From the NCBI GenBank assembly GCA_033439685.1, contig JAUEDM010000001.1, positions 7,130,001 to 7,194,000 of the forward strand: a DNA stretch of 64,000 bases, in the 5' to 3' direction. The notes under the pieces were generated by a model. The model worked only from the letters and a program-made list of their open reading frames with translations. It was not told where the DNA came from and did no database searches. The translations under genes and the position numbers were made by a program. Source of the DNA: Apodospora peruviana (taxonomy: Eukaryota > Ascomycota > Sordariomycetes > Sordariales > Lasiosphaeriaceae). Shown in pieces: positions 23,931 to 34,631 of this stretch; position 1 is the stretch's first letter, and every line of letters starts with the position of its first letter.

Positions 23931-24379
23931 TAACCATGCAGCCGCCTAGATGGTTGATCATATGGAAGAAACGCTCGAGAGAGTTGGCGTTGGGTCTATA
24001 TGTGGACGTCGTAGATATGCATAAATTACAGTAGTTGGTGTACCGCTATACCAACGCAGGATCCTGGCAATTATCCCAGGATTGGCGAAGACCTAATCGA
24101 AAATTTCTGTTAAGCAGCCATGTTTTTATCTCTTCGAAAAGAGATGGCCCGTGTCTTGGATGGGCGCAAGATAATCGGTAGTGGTCGGTAATTTCAAAGT
24201 TACATCAACTCTTAACGATTCGATCAACCCTACCACTACTGAAGCCGTTGATGAAACTTCACTTTCCCCGGCGGGCTCCCGATATAATGTTTCCAGTTCA
24301 TTGGCGGTTATTTGTGTACTTGAGGAGTCTAGAAAATCCCAGTCCCTCAAGCAATCATGGATCCGATCGCCGCAGAAAA
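23931..24379. other. Convergent 3' region ETR1/dienelactone hydrolase
   Basis: 449 bp between stop codons of converging genes. No gene is visible. An 87-codon frame on each strand overlaps here and neither looks coding. Confidence 0.45.
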
Positions 24380-25368
24380 TCACGACCAATTCTTTCCGAA
24401 AAAGCCCAGCACCGTCTTGTAGCCGCGCGTATACTCCTCTTTGACGTGCTCCTTCGACAAGTCGGCGCGCGCAGCCATCCAGCCGTGGATCTGGTCCTTA
24501 AAGATCTCGACGTGCTTGGGCATCTCGAGGTCCTCCTCGAACTGCATGACCTTGTCGACGGGCTCCTCGCCCGACGCCAGCATGATGTATGGGATCTTGA
24601 TCCCCTTTGCGTCCTTGGGCTCGACCATGGCCGGGTGCGCGCAACCGGCGATGGTGAAGGGGTTTGAGCTGGCCGAGGTCACGAGGCTGACGACTTTGCC
24701 GCCCCAGCAGAACTATTTCTGTTCGTTAGCTTTGAAACCAAACCTGATGTGGGTTCCTGGTTGATAAGAGACCACTACTTACACCGAAGAGACCCCAGGA
24801 CTTGATGGACGGATTCTTCTCCCCCAGAGCCTTTACATAGTCGGGGACCTGCTTAGCAATGCTCGGGGGAGGATACTTGCCGAAGAAAGCGCCGAGGTCC
24901 TTTTGCTTCTGTTCAGTGTTTGGGGGGTACCACTCGATCGGGCACGGCTCGCCCTTGAACCAATCGGGGATGAAGACTTTATACTTTGTGTGCTCGTCAC
25001 TGGTGGCCAGGATATCGGCGCCCTGGAGAGTCTGTTCAAACGGCAAGCCAAAAATGTCGTAAATGATGACAATTCCCTTGGTTGCGTCTTGGGGGCCCGT
25101 TACGTCTGAATGTAGTATGTGCGTATTAGGCGTGAGATATCATCGTGGCTAAGTGAGCTGAAATATTTGAAAGAGTGTAGACTTGCATGTTTTTAGGCCA
25201 CCAAACTCCTCGTAAGAACCCTTCTCCTTGTAACCTTTTGACACCACTGGGGGTACGTTGCAGCTGAATGGCTTTGTTAGTTATATTATTGACAGGTCCT
25301 CAGGAACTGAAGGCAAAAAGTAAATACCAGGCTTCGCTGTGACCGTGGGTTTCCTGCATTGTAGACAT
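24380..25368 (-). CDS. Dienelactone-hydrolase-family alpha/beta hydrolase (Aim2-like)
   Basis: Four exons on the minus strand: 25328-25368, 25187-25263, 24783-25105 and 24380-24712, about 257 residues. Start MSTMQETHG. The alpha/beta hydrolase core shows YVTGPQDATKGIVIIYDIFG, the nucleophile elbow GFCWGGK (Cys nucleophile, formed across the last splice) and the catalytic His in DQIHGWMAARADL. Asp in SGEEPVDKV may complete the triad. The family hydrolyses cyclic lactones or esters; the substrate here is unknown. Overall layout resembles yeast Aim2. Intron 1 is GTATTT-AG, intron 2 (25106-25186) is GC-AG with GCAAGT donor and CTAAT branch, and intron 3 is GTAAGT-AG. No GT alternative for intron 2 keeps the conserved GLKTYVTGP frame. 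Confidence 0.9.
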
Positions 25369-26241
25369 TTGGCGATTTGCTCGGTTCCTGGTCTAGGTCT
25401 AGTTGAGGGTGGCTCTGCAAAAAGTCGCGGAGATAGAGTTCGCAGCGGTGTTGTTGATGGACAACAAGAGGTTGACTGAGAGCTGTTGGCAAGATGATAT
25501 ATGTGAGTATTCGGCTTGGACGCAGACCGAGAAAAGGCCAGGGTCAAAGAGGCAGAGGCAGGAAGACGGAGCTGGTTGGACCCAGGCATACCTGCAAGAT
25601 GATCAATATCAATGTTTCGGTTCCAAGACAAGCCGTCTGACGCTTTGATAATCAGATGTTCTGAGGTCAGTGACGGAAACAGTCGTTCTTATCGATGATG
25701 CCCCCCTATCATGAAGGCGGGGTAGCTTCAATGCCGTTCTGATGTCACACTGGTTGCCCCAACTTGTCGACTGGCGGGGTTTCGCGGGGTGCCTGTCGGG
25801 TCGTCGGGGCAGCCAATCATCGCCTTGGGTGGTGTCGGCAATCGGGCAATTGTGCACCCACCACTCCAGAGAAAGCTGCCCTGTCCTTGACATGACAACT
25901 AAGACAACCCCACTGGAAGCCTTACCTTGTCTTTTCACCCCAATTTTATCTCACCATGATTCTTTTATCTGTAATCTCGACGAATCTAGAAACGCGCACC
26001 CAAGTATACCTGGGACTGCTTTCGAAGTTACTTGGAGCAGAGAAGTTCCAATACATTTCCTGTCAATTGATCACAATATAATCGTCAGAACCTTCAAATG
26101 TACCCCCTGTCACCAACAGACAACCGCGCATCCTTTTTGCCAACACCTTCGCTATAAATCAAAGCCGCTTCTTGTTCAACCTGTCTGACGGAAACACACA
26201 CCATTCTTGTCATCATGGTCTCTCAAAAAGGATGCATACTA
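25369..26241. other. Intergenic upstream of the dienelactone-hydrolase gene
   Basis: 873 bp between two minus-strand genes. It should hold the hydrolase promoter and the Nudix 3' UTR. A 148-codon plus-strand frame (25742-26188) has no recognisable domain and I do not call it. Confidence 0.45.
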
Positions 26242-26850
26242 CTAGGCGTCGGCGACCGTATATCCCGTCTTTTTCACATCCTCGAGAGCCTTCAGCACAG
26301 TGGCCACCTCGGCCTTGAACCGCAGCTTGGTGCTAACCTCGGAAATCGGCGTCCAGACGGCATGAAGGCGCTCCCAGTCTTCCTGGGTCCCGAGCTCAGG
26401 GGCGACGGTCGAGTCCGCCGTTGCGGCAAAGTAATAGATGATCTTGAGAGCTTCCGTGTCCGACTGCGGATCCGGATAGATGCATCCGCCAACAAACTCG
26501 GTGCTCGGCCGGCCCTCGGTAATGTTCGGATTGTCATGGGGAGAGACTCCCACCAACTGCTCACCCGCCGGCAAGGTCGCCCGTGTAGCAATGTCGAGCT
26601 GGAGCGGCTTGACGTGTATTCCCGTCTCCTCGTATGTTTCCCGAAGCGCGGCCGTCAGCATGGATTCGTCGATGTTCCTCCTGCCCTTTGGAAGTTGGTG
26701 GATGCTGTATCGGTCGTTCCAAATCAGGAGTACTTTGCCTCGGGCCAAGTCGAACGTGACCGTCCCGCAAGACATCACAAGGGCGCTTGCTGGGCAGAAG
26801 GCCATGCTCGCGTCGATTCCATCCAGCCAGACAAGTTGATCGAAGGCCAT
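26242..26850 (-). CDS. Nudix hydrolase
   Basis: 202 residues from ATG 26850 (MAFDQLVWLDG). The open frame continues upstream, but without an ATG. The Nudix box is intact at residues 56-78 (GX5EX7REXXEEXG: Gly56, Glu62, Arg70, Glu71, Glu74, Glu75, Gly77), so metal-dependent hydrolysis of a nucleoside-diphosphate-linked substrate is expected. The strand before it (CGTVTFDLARGKVLLIW) and the PKGRRNIDES entry are typical. The C-terminal part (IIYYFAATADS, then LRFKAEVATVLKALEDV) follows fungal Nudix proteins of about 200 residues. The substrate cannot be read from sequence. An unspliced 5' exon is possible. Confidence 0.88.
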   Translation of the reverse strand: MAFDQLVWLDGIDASMAFCPASALVMSCGTVTFDLARGKVLLIWNDRYSIHQLPKGRRNIDESMLTAALRETYEETGIHVKPLQLDIATRATLPAGEQLVGVSPHDNPNITEGRPSTEFVGGCIYPDPQSDTEALKIIYYFAATADSTVAPELGTQEDWERLHAVWTPISEVSTKLRFKAEVATVLKALEDVKKTGYTVADA

Positions 26851-29800
26851 TGCTTCTTCCTTTTTCTGTTGGACACAGATGAAGTCTGCGATTATTCTGG
26901 GTGTCGAACGACTTTTTTCCCCTGGCAATTTTCAGTAATATCTGATCCCCGCGTCGATATGCCAGGAGCGCGGATGAGCTATAAGGGGTTTGCGTGAGAA
27001 CCAGAACAGTATTCTTCACCAGGTGTCTGCTGGCAGAGAAGACGGATCGTCAACAGTGTTATACAAAGACTTTGGGTTTTTGAAGCCTTGGGCCATTAGA
27101 GTCTTTCTTGACACCAACGGGGCCCGTCACTCTTTTATCGTCATCTGTACTGGAGTTTCCCGCACCAATTGCCCTGTCGGCCGGGTCGATGGCAAGCTCT
27201 TGTGTAGGTACGACCAAATCGACTCGGCTAACCTTAGGCACTCAAACACCGGTGAGTGACAAAGGAATCGGTGAAGGTGTGAAGAGGCTGATCCAGGCGC
27301 GTTGAAGTCTCGACACATGCAGGTAATCCCAGAGAGGTAGCATACTCCCCCACCGAATCAATGTATGAGAGACGGACCTGCATCTTGAATGCGCGAGTCT
27401 TCCAGCCCAGGATGCGAGCTCGATTGCACTCGGAACAAAAAAGCCCCGGCGGCCTTGAGCGTGGTGGCGAACACCTAGACGACTAGGAAATATCCAGTAT
27501 CCCGTCATTGAAGTTCCAGCCAAGCACTGCTTCAGGAGCTTTCCGAACCAAGCCAGCATATTTCAACGGCGGGGTATTAGCCTGCTGCCGTCGAAGGTTC
27601 CGGGTGGCCAACTTGCTTCCCCGGATCCAGACTAACGAATTCCATATATCACACATCCAATTCTTTTCCTCACGGCATAGAATCAGCACATTCCATTCAA
27701 GCTAACTGCCGAGAGTTTAAACAGTGTAACCAGTCGGAGAGGTCGAGATCTCCGGCCACGCAGACTGCTCGACTATTCGCCAGCTGCACCGGTATCGATG
27801 TCGACGAAGACCTCATGGTATTGGTCATGCTGGTGCACCATCCGATGAGTGTGTATACTTGAGGACGCAAGGAACACTGTCAAGCTTCGTTGTCAAATTG
27901 CGCAGCAGTCTCTCGACTGCATGATGGGGTGTCAATGTGCCCCTCAGAGCCCTGGGACCAATCGATACCCTTGTATTCCTTGGCGATGCTCTTCCAACGC
28001 TCGTATTGTGGCACCCATAAACCACATGCTATCATATTCCCCCAGCAGAGACATATTCCTCTCTCCTCTCATTTCTGCTCACCGGTCAGTCGTCATACAC
28101 TAGGTATTCAACTGGCTGTCACGACGTCGTCCGTCAACTCGTACAACCCCACTCTTCCTCCTTTTCAGCACTTCTATTGCTCAAGTGGATATGCTCGCGG
28201 TTCATCACCGGCGGAAGAAGCTCCATGTCCGCATGTAATCAGAATCATATCGGACTGCATTTTCATCACAAGTCAGTCTTGGCCCATTTTCACAAGGCTC
28301 GGTATCCTTGAGCGGGTTATCCTCGTGGAGTTCCATTCGGACCAGCTCGCCCGCTACGCACTGCAGTTTTATATGGCTACCACTTGCGAATTCTTAGTCG
28401 CTTGACCAAAATTTTTGTTTACGGGAAGCCGTCTACGGTCGAGCTGTCCAATCATATAGTGCGGTATATGAACCAAAAATCGTGTACTGCATATTACATA
28501 CCATATTCCGATCTATCACTCACCGTTTCAGCCAAACCGATTGGCTCAATAATATATCGGCAGGACTTTTCCCAACCGTCGTGACTTCTTGGTTAACCCA
28601 CGGATCATATCTCAGGTATATACGGTTCACTTTTAACAGAGTTGCCGTTCGACCAGGGGCTGACTGGTACCTGATCCAAGGGCGGTACCTGGTTCTGTTT
28701 GGATTGATCTCCCTATTCTCCCCTGTCTATCCGTGGCTTTAATCTGGCCACAACATTCGGATGAGGCTAGTGTGATGACGCTTTCCTCTACATGGCAGAT
28801 GCTGGTCGACTGCGCCATTGAGTTCAGGGAGATGCGCGGGAGGGTCGGTCGGTTGGTCGGTTTATATTCTTTATTCCAGATAATGAACCTCTCCGGATCG
28901 ACTTGTCCACTAAAATGTATACCAGAACGGAAAAGGTTGTCCTGAAGTGTTTCTGGAGGACCTTAAAGTACGGCACAGTGGCTCATAGCATCACGGAGTG
29001 GTACGTATCGTGTAGGTCGTGGAGGATAAGGAGGGACTTATTTGGCGACCTGCCTCCCTCAACAATGACATCAAACATCAGACTGACGGGAATAGGAGAG
29101 ATGGGGGAAGAAAAAAGAGGCAAATGGCAAACTACCACCCGCTTTTCCATTTAATATGAATGGGATCAGACGCGATCAACCTGGAGCAACACAGAAACCA
29201 CGGGAAAACAGAAGGCAGACGTCCAAACAGACACACAGAGAGAGAAGAAACATGTAGGGAAAGACAAAGCCAACTTAAGCTGGGACCATGTGCCCATTTT
29301 ATATGCACTACCACACCGATGTTGCAATTGCGAAGCTGCGAGCTAGGGATCCGACAGGGCTTATCATTGACCGGTCAACATCTGCGAAAAGAATTTGCAG
29401 TGCCCAATAGGGCACCGGAGAGGGGGACAAAGTGTATGAACTGACTGACAGACTGGACTCATGCACACGCGCAAGCAAAGCAAAGGAAAGGAAAAGCAGG
29501 CTGACGGACCGTTGCATCGAACCATTCGGGGTACCGTGTGTATGTGTCTGCAACTTGCTGCGAATAGGAGCAAACCGATCGGCATTCCCCAAACGTGAGG
29601 CTCTATATCGGGTCTGCCGGTATGTATGTATACCTTACTTGGCTACGTTTAAGTGGGGGTCACGAAATAAAAGGGCACGCCGCACCGTTGAGCCGAAGAT
29701 GGGAGAGAGCAGAGATTCGGACTCGACGGGACTTTCACTCTGTCCTCCAGGGCATTGATCCTCCAGCTGCACGGCTAACGAGAAGGATCCTGAGCTGGCT

Positions 29801-30507
29801 GATGGATGCGGGAAGATTACCAATGTACAATCTGGCAAGGAAGCTAGAGTTGGAGTCGGCGGTTTAAGACCCGCTCCATCGAAGGCCAGGAGGCATTCTT
29901 CTTTTGTATTCACAGGCTCAGTCACTGATGTGTTCCTTGATTGTCGGTGCCGGTTTTTCACCCGACCCGTGGGGGTACGGTTTTCCTGTACAGTAAATAG
30001 TTTGAGGGTCCAACACGCCTAAGCGCATACGGTGTATGATGAATAATAATAATATTTAACTCGCCGTTGCTGCGTAAAGCGGTTGAAAATGATCATGATG
30101 CCCTCTTTCTCATGACTACCTAGGTAGGTGCTATCGAGACGGTGCGGCACGAAACCTCGGTGCAGCAGCGGCCAAGGGGTTCGAGCAACGGAAGCCTTTC
30201 CGCTCTTTTTCTACCTATTACACCACCTATATGCTGCCCGCCAGCCACAATTTGTGTGCGGTGAGGTACGGGTCGGTAGGAGGGAGACGATGATGCATAC
30301 ACCGGCCGTACTGTATCGTACGCCCTCTAGGTCCACCTTCCTCGTTTTGCCCCCATCATCATCATCATCGATCCCATCATAACCCTGCATTGGCCCCCAT
30401 GTTCCTCGGGATGGCCCGTCTCTGCGCGGCAGGTCGGTAGGACACCTACGCTCGTATAGGAAAACCACACATTCCAGCAACCCGTACCGATACCACCCTG
30501 ACTAGTC
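26851..30507. other. Gene-poor stretch, 3.7 kb
   Basis: No gene can be supported. The longest frame (27890-28405, +, 171 codons) has random-looking composition and no domain. Features seen are a TACCTAGGTAGG palindrome-type motif at about 30118, a CAT/ATG triplet run near 30344-30378, and homopurine tracts near 29100-29260. It could contain non-coding transcripts, the long 3' UTR of the dehydrogenase gene or decayed repeats. Confidence 0.45.
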
Positions 30508-31935
30508 CTAGCTCGACAGGTGTGCATATTCCTTGTTAAACGCACGCCCGATGACCATCCGCCTAACCTCCGAAGTTCCCGCGCCAATCTCGTACAGCTT
30601 GGCGTCCCGAAGGATTCTGGATGCCGGCATCTCCTCCATGTAGCCCATGCCGCCCAGGACCTGGATGCAGTCGAGCGCGCACTCGGTGGCGCGCTCGGCG
30701 GCGTAGAGGATGGCGCCAGCGCAGTCCTGCGTGCGGATGACGCCTTGCTCGTCGACCTGCCTGGCCGTCGCGTACGTGTAGGCACGCGACGCCTGGAGCT
30801 TAGTGTACATGTCGGCCAGCTTGCCCTGCAGCAGCTGGAACTGGGCGATCGGGACGCCGAACTGCTTTCGCGTGTGGGCGAAGGGGAGGGCGACGTCGAG
30901 CGCGGCCTGCATGAGCCCGAGCGGGCCGGCGCTGAGCACCAATCGCTCGAGGTCCAAGCCCTCCATAAGCACGCGCACGCCGCCGTTGACCCTGCCCAGG
31001 ACGTTCTCGGCAGAAACAAACACGTCCTCGAAGACGAGCTCGCCCGTGTTGCTGCCGCGCATGCCCATCTTGTCCAGCTTGCGGGCGCACGAGAAGCCCT
31101 TGGCGCCGGCGGTCTCGACGATGAAAGCCGTGACACCCTTGGAGCCGGCGTCGGGTTCCGTCTTGGCGTAGACCACGATGACGTCGGCGTCGGGCCCGTT
31201 GGTGATCCACATCTTGGACCCGCTGAGCAGGTAACCGCCGTCGACCTGCCTGGCCCGCGTGCGCATGCTGACCACGTCGCTGCCGGACCCAGACTCGGAC
31301 ATGGCCAGGGCGCCAACCTTCTCGCCCGCGATCAGGCCGGGCAGGTACTTTTGCTTTTGGGCCGGCGACCCGTTGAGCTGCAGCTGGTTGACACACAGCT
31401 GCGAGTGTGCCGCGTAGCTCAGGGCCACGGACCCGCTCGCGCGGGAGAGCTCCTCCATCACGACGCAGTGCGCCTGGTACCCGAGCGCCAGCCCGCCCAC
31501 CTCCTCGTCGGCTGTGATCCCGAGCAGGCCGGCCTCGCCAAGCTTCGCCCACATTTCGTGCGGGAAGGTGTTGCTCTTGTCCGTGGCGGCGGCGACTTCC
31601 TCGGTCAGCTCGCGGCGCGTGAACTCCTGCACGCGCTCGCGCAGCTCGGCCAGGTCGGCCTGCGACGGCGGCTCGAAGCCCTGGGGGTGTTTTGACGAAG
31701 ATGAAACATGTCTTGTTTGTTGATGGGAGGATGGTGTCGCTGATGTTGTTGCCAGCCGTGATCGTGACGTTGCGGTTGCTGAGGTGTATGATAGTGGTGA
31801 TGCGGGGCCGAGGCGCCGCAATTGGCGGGGAATGGAGGCGGCCACTCGGGTGTTATTCGTATGAGGAAGACAAGATGATGCTGATCTTGCTGCTGAGCGT
31901 GCCAGCGCTCGAGGTATCGCGGAGTTTGATGCCAT
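30508..31935 (-). CDS. ivd: Isovaleryl-CoA dehydrogenase, mitochondrial
   Basis: 475 residues from ATG 31935 (MASNSAIPRALARSAARS); the frame upstream of this lies in the promoter. It oxidises isovaleryl-CoA to 3-methylcrotonyl-CoA with FAD, passing electrons to ETF, in mitochondrial leucine breakdown. The first 75 residues are Arg/Ser/Ala-rich and act as presequence. Acyl-CoA dehydrogenase blocks follow in order: EELSRASGSVALSYAAHS, the FAD loop GALAMSESGSGSDVVSM, KMWITNGPDADVIVVY, MGMRGSNTGELVFEDVFV, then MEGLDLERLVLSAGP, which carries the Glu that serves as catalytic base in isovaleryl-CoA dehydrogenases, and the end LGGMGYMEEMPASRILRDAK with YEIGAGTSEVRR. No intron. It is divergent from the carboxylase subunit that acts on its product. 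Confidence 0.95.
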   Translation of the reverse strand: MASNSAIPRALARSAARSASSCLPHTNNTRVAASIPRQLRRLGPASPLSYTSATATSRSRLATTSATPSSHQQTRHVSSSSKHPQGFEPPSQADLAELRERVQEFTRRELTEEVAAATDKSNTFPHEMWAKLGEAGLLGITADEEVGGLALGYQAHCVVMEELSRASGSVALSYAAHSQLCVNQLQLNGSPAQKQKYLPGLIAGEKVGALAMSESGSGSDVVSMRTRARQVDGGYLLSGSKMWITNGPDADVIVVYAKTEPDAGSKGVTAFIVETAGAKGFSCARKLDKMGMRGSNTGELVFEDVFVSAENVLGRVNGGVRVLMEGLDLERLVLSAGPLGLMQAALDVALPFAHTRKQFGVPIAQFQLLQGKLADMYTKLQASRAYTYATARQVDEQGVIRTQDCAGAILYAAERATECALDCIQVLGGMGYMEEMPASRILRDAKLYEIGAGTSEVRRMVIGRAFNKEYAHLSS

Positions 31936-32357
31936 TATGACTGTGTGACTGTGGCTGTTTCTGCTGGGAGGAGCAACAATGTGAAGACTTGGGAGAAAAT
32001 ATTCCCAAAAAAATGGCCGCCGCTTATACAATTTGGCGCCGAGGCAAATGGTTGTCTTTGTTGGAAGTTGTTCTGAAATTACGCCGGCTAGGAGCGGCTT
32101 TGCTTCGGGCCGTTGCAAGCCATGCAGCCCAGGGTCACAATACAGCGGGTGTTCGGCGCAAACGTCATTGCTGCCGCTCGCTAACGACGGGGGTCCTTCT
32201 GTTAAGCCGAGCAAACACCTTCCTGAACAGATTGCCGAGTTGAGAGGGATCTTGAAAACAAATATACGAGACATTTGGTGATACTTTCTTCTTTCGTCTC
32301 AACATCAGAAAGTCCGCGCCCTCAATTGAAGCTATTCCGATCTTGACGTCGTCAACA
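31936..32357. promoter_or_regulatory. Bidirectional promoter of the leucine-catabolism pair
   Basis: 422 bp between the divergent ATGs of isovaleryl-CoA dehydrogenase and methylcrotonyl-CoA carboxylase beta. It contains CCGAGG at 32039-32044 (reverse complement CCTCGG, the core bound by the FarA/FarB fatty-acid regulators in Aspergillus) and a CCG-N8-CGG pair at 32084-32097 of the type used by Zn2Cys6 factors. Binding is inferred from motif only. Confidence 0.5.
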
Positions 32358-34346
32358 ATGACCTTCTCCACAACCGTGATATCTCCAAAGAGGGGAGGAG
32401 ACATGCTGCTCCTCGCTACGCGCCAACTGAGTCGCCAGGTCATCGTGCGAACTTCTCAAAGTCGACGGCAATCAACACGAGAAGCTGCACCGCCATTGCT
32501 CCTTAACAACCTCAGCCGTACCCCCAACAGCCATGGCAATACGACCTGCCTGAGTAGTTACAATCACAGACGGTCAGTGGCCACCTTCACGCCGCCACAC
32601 CAAGCATCCGGAATCTCAATCATCAAGAGTAATGTCGACACAACTTCGGACGAGTTCAAGGAGAACGAGCGGCTCATGGGCGAGGCCATGGCCCGGTTGG
32701 AGCAGCTCACCCGCCAGGCGCATCTGGGAGGGCCGCCCAAGGCGCACGAGAAGCACATTGCGCGCAAGAAGATGTTGCCGCGAGACAGAGTCACGGCGCT
32801 GATCGATCCCGGGACGACCTTTCTCGAGCTATCGCCGTTGGCAGGGCAGGACCTGTACCCCGAGGCAGCCGGCGGAGTCCCCGCCGGAGGCATCATCACC
32901 GGTGTCGGCGTCGTGGAGGGCGTCACGTGCATGATTGTGGCTAACGACAGTACGGTCAAGGGAGGCACGTACTATCCTATCACCGTCAAAAAGCACCTCA
33001 GGGCGCAGGAGGTTGCAAAGGAGAATAAGCTTCCGTGAGTTTTTCTCTACCTCAGCTGACAATTTGCGGTTGGTCATGTCTGATTTTGGAATTTTCCTTC
33101 AGATGTATCTACCTCGTAGACTCTGGCGGAGCGAACCTGCCGCACCAAGCCGACGTCTTCCCGGACCGCGAGCATTTCGGAAGGATATTCTTCAACCAAG
33201 CGCGCATGTCAGCGGCCGGAATTCCACAGATTTCGGTCGTCATGGGCCCTTGCACGGCCGGCGGCGCCTACGTACCGGCCATGAGCGATGAGAGCATCAT
33301 CGTGCAGGAGCAGGGCCATATCTTCCTTGCCGGCCCGCCCTTGGTAAAGGCAGCTACTGGTGAGGTGGTCAGCCCCGAGGATTTGGGCGGAGGCAAAATG
33401 CATTCTTCCGTCTCCGGAGTGACGGACTACCTGGCTGTGGACGACGGGCACGCCATCGTCCTCGCCCGGCGGTGCATCAGCAACCTCAACTGGCCCACCG
33501 CCAATATTACTAACTCTGCAGCAGCGGCTTCTGCTGACACCACCTTTGCGGAACCGCTCTACTCCCCAGACGAGCTACTAGGCGTCGCTTCGACGAACCT
33601 GCGTAAGCCGCTCCCCGTGCACGAGGTCATCGCGCGCATTGTCGACGGCTCCGCGTTCGCCGAGTTCAAGCGCGACTACGGCACGACGCTGGTGACGGGC
33701 TTTGCCAACATTTATGGCTACCGCGTCGGCATCGTGGCCAACAACGGGATCTTGTTCAGCAGCTCAGCTGTAAAGGGAGCGCATTTCATTGAGTTGTGTG
33801 CGCAGCGGGGGATCCCGCTGGTGTTCTTGCAGAACATTAGTGGGTTTATGGTCGGCAAGGACGCGGAACGCGAGGGTATCGCTAAGAACGGCGCGAAGTT
33901 GGTCACCGCGGTGGCGTGCGCCGACGTGCCCAAGTTCACGGTTGTTGTTGGGGGCAGCTATGGCGCGGGGAACTACGGCATGTGCGGGCGGGCGTATAGT
34001 CCAAGGTTCTTGTGGATGTGGCCGAACGCGAGGATAGGCGTGATGGGTGGTGAGCAGCTTGCCGCGGTGATGGAGACGGTTGGACAGAAGGCGGACCCGG
34101 AGTTGAAGGCGAGGATCGAGAAAGAGAGCGATGCGGTGTACTCGTCTGCCAGGTTATGGGTGAGTTTTTTCTTCTTGATATGCTGTGTTTGCGACTTTTT
34201 TTGCTGATTTCAACACACGACAGGATGACGGAATTATTCCTCCTGCGCACACGAGACGGTATCTTGGCTTGGGACTCAGAGCGGCCTTGGGCGGGAGGAA
34301 CGAGGTCTCGCCTGGAGCGACGAAGTTTGGCGTGTTTAGGATGTGA
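32358..34346 (+). CDS. mccB: Methylcrotonyl-CoA carboxylase beta (carboxyltransferase) subunit
   Basis: Three exons: 32358-33034, 33103-34159 and 34224-34346, giving 618 residues. It transfers CO2 from biotin to 3-methylcrotonyl-CoA in mitochondrial leucine degradation, with the biotin-carrying alpha subunit, which is not in this window. A basic presequence fills about 75 residues; a second in-frame ATG at 32403 also gives a good presequence. The carboxyltransferase body is complete: HIARKKMLPRDRVTALIDPG, YPITVKKHLRAQEVAKENKL, YLVDSGGANLPHQADVFPD, MGPCTAGGAYVPAMSDES, FLAGPPLVKAATGEVVS, LVFLQNISGFMVGKDAE, GGSYGAGNYGMCGRAYSPRF and WPNARIGVMGGEQLA. The HQAD and GGSYGAGNYGM details favour MCC over propionyl-CoA carboxylase. 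Introns are 68 and 64 bp with GTGAGT donors. Confidence 0.95.
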
Positions 34347-34559
34347 GAATTGGGTGAAAATATATTGTGATTGGAAATGACATAACGAAGCCTATTTGTA
34401 TTTTGTTTACATTTGACAGCAGGCTTGAAGCCAGTTCAGGGACAGGAGGCATTATCGTTTGTGCTGGGGTGACTCCATAAGGCAGGCTTGTGAGCTTCTG
34501 TTTTCAACGAGGAAGGAAGCCCACAACAGTAGCGAGCATCTCCACATCAACTTCACCAA

Positions 34560-34631
34560 GGTCCGCTGGCTCAATGGCAGAGCGTCTGACTACGAATCAG
34601 GAGGTTCCAGGTTCGACCCCTGGGTGGATCG
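34560..34631 (+). tRNA. tRNA-Arg (anticodon ACG)
   Basis: A 72-nt cloverleaf without intron. The acceptor stem pairs 34560-34566 with 34624-34630 (two G-U). The D stem is GCTC/GAGC with a GG in the loop. The anticodon stem is 34585-34589/34597-34601 and the loop CTACGAA carries ACG at 34592-34594. The T arm CCAGG-TTCGACC-CCTGG is perfect, with G as discriminator. With A34 edited to inosine it would read CGU, CGC and CGA arginine codons. It lies 213 bp beyond the mccB stop. Confidence 0.95.

Noticed and set aside
25742..26188. 148-codon plus-strand frame
   Set aside because: Composition looks random, no domain is seen, and it overlaps the promoter region of the hydrolase gene.
27890..28405. 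171-codon plus-strand frame in the gene-poor stretch
   Set aside because: No domain, rare-residue-rich composition, and no splice partner that extends it sensibly.
30327..31316. 329-codon minus-strand frame overlapping isovaleryl-CoA dehydrogenase
   Set aside because: It is a different frame of the same strand with Pro/Ser/Arg-rich composition caused by high GC. The dehydrogenase frame is clearly the coding one.
31936..32274. 113-residue N-terminal extension of isovaleryl-CoA dehydrogenase
   Set aside because: It runs through the shared promoter and precedes a good presequence starting at ATG 31935. Nothing in it resembles the family.
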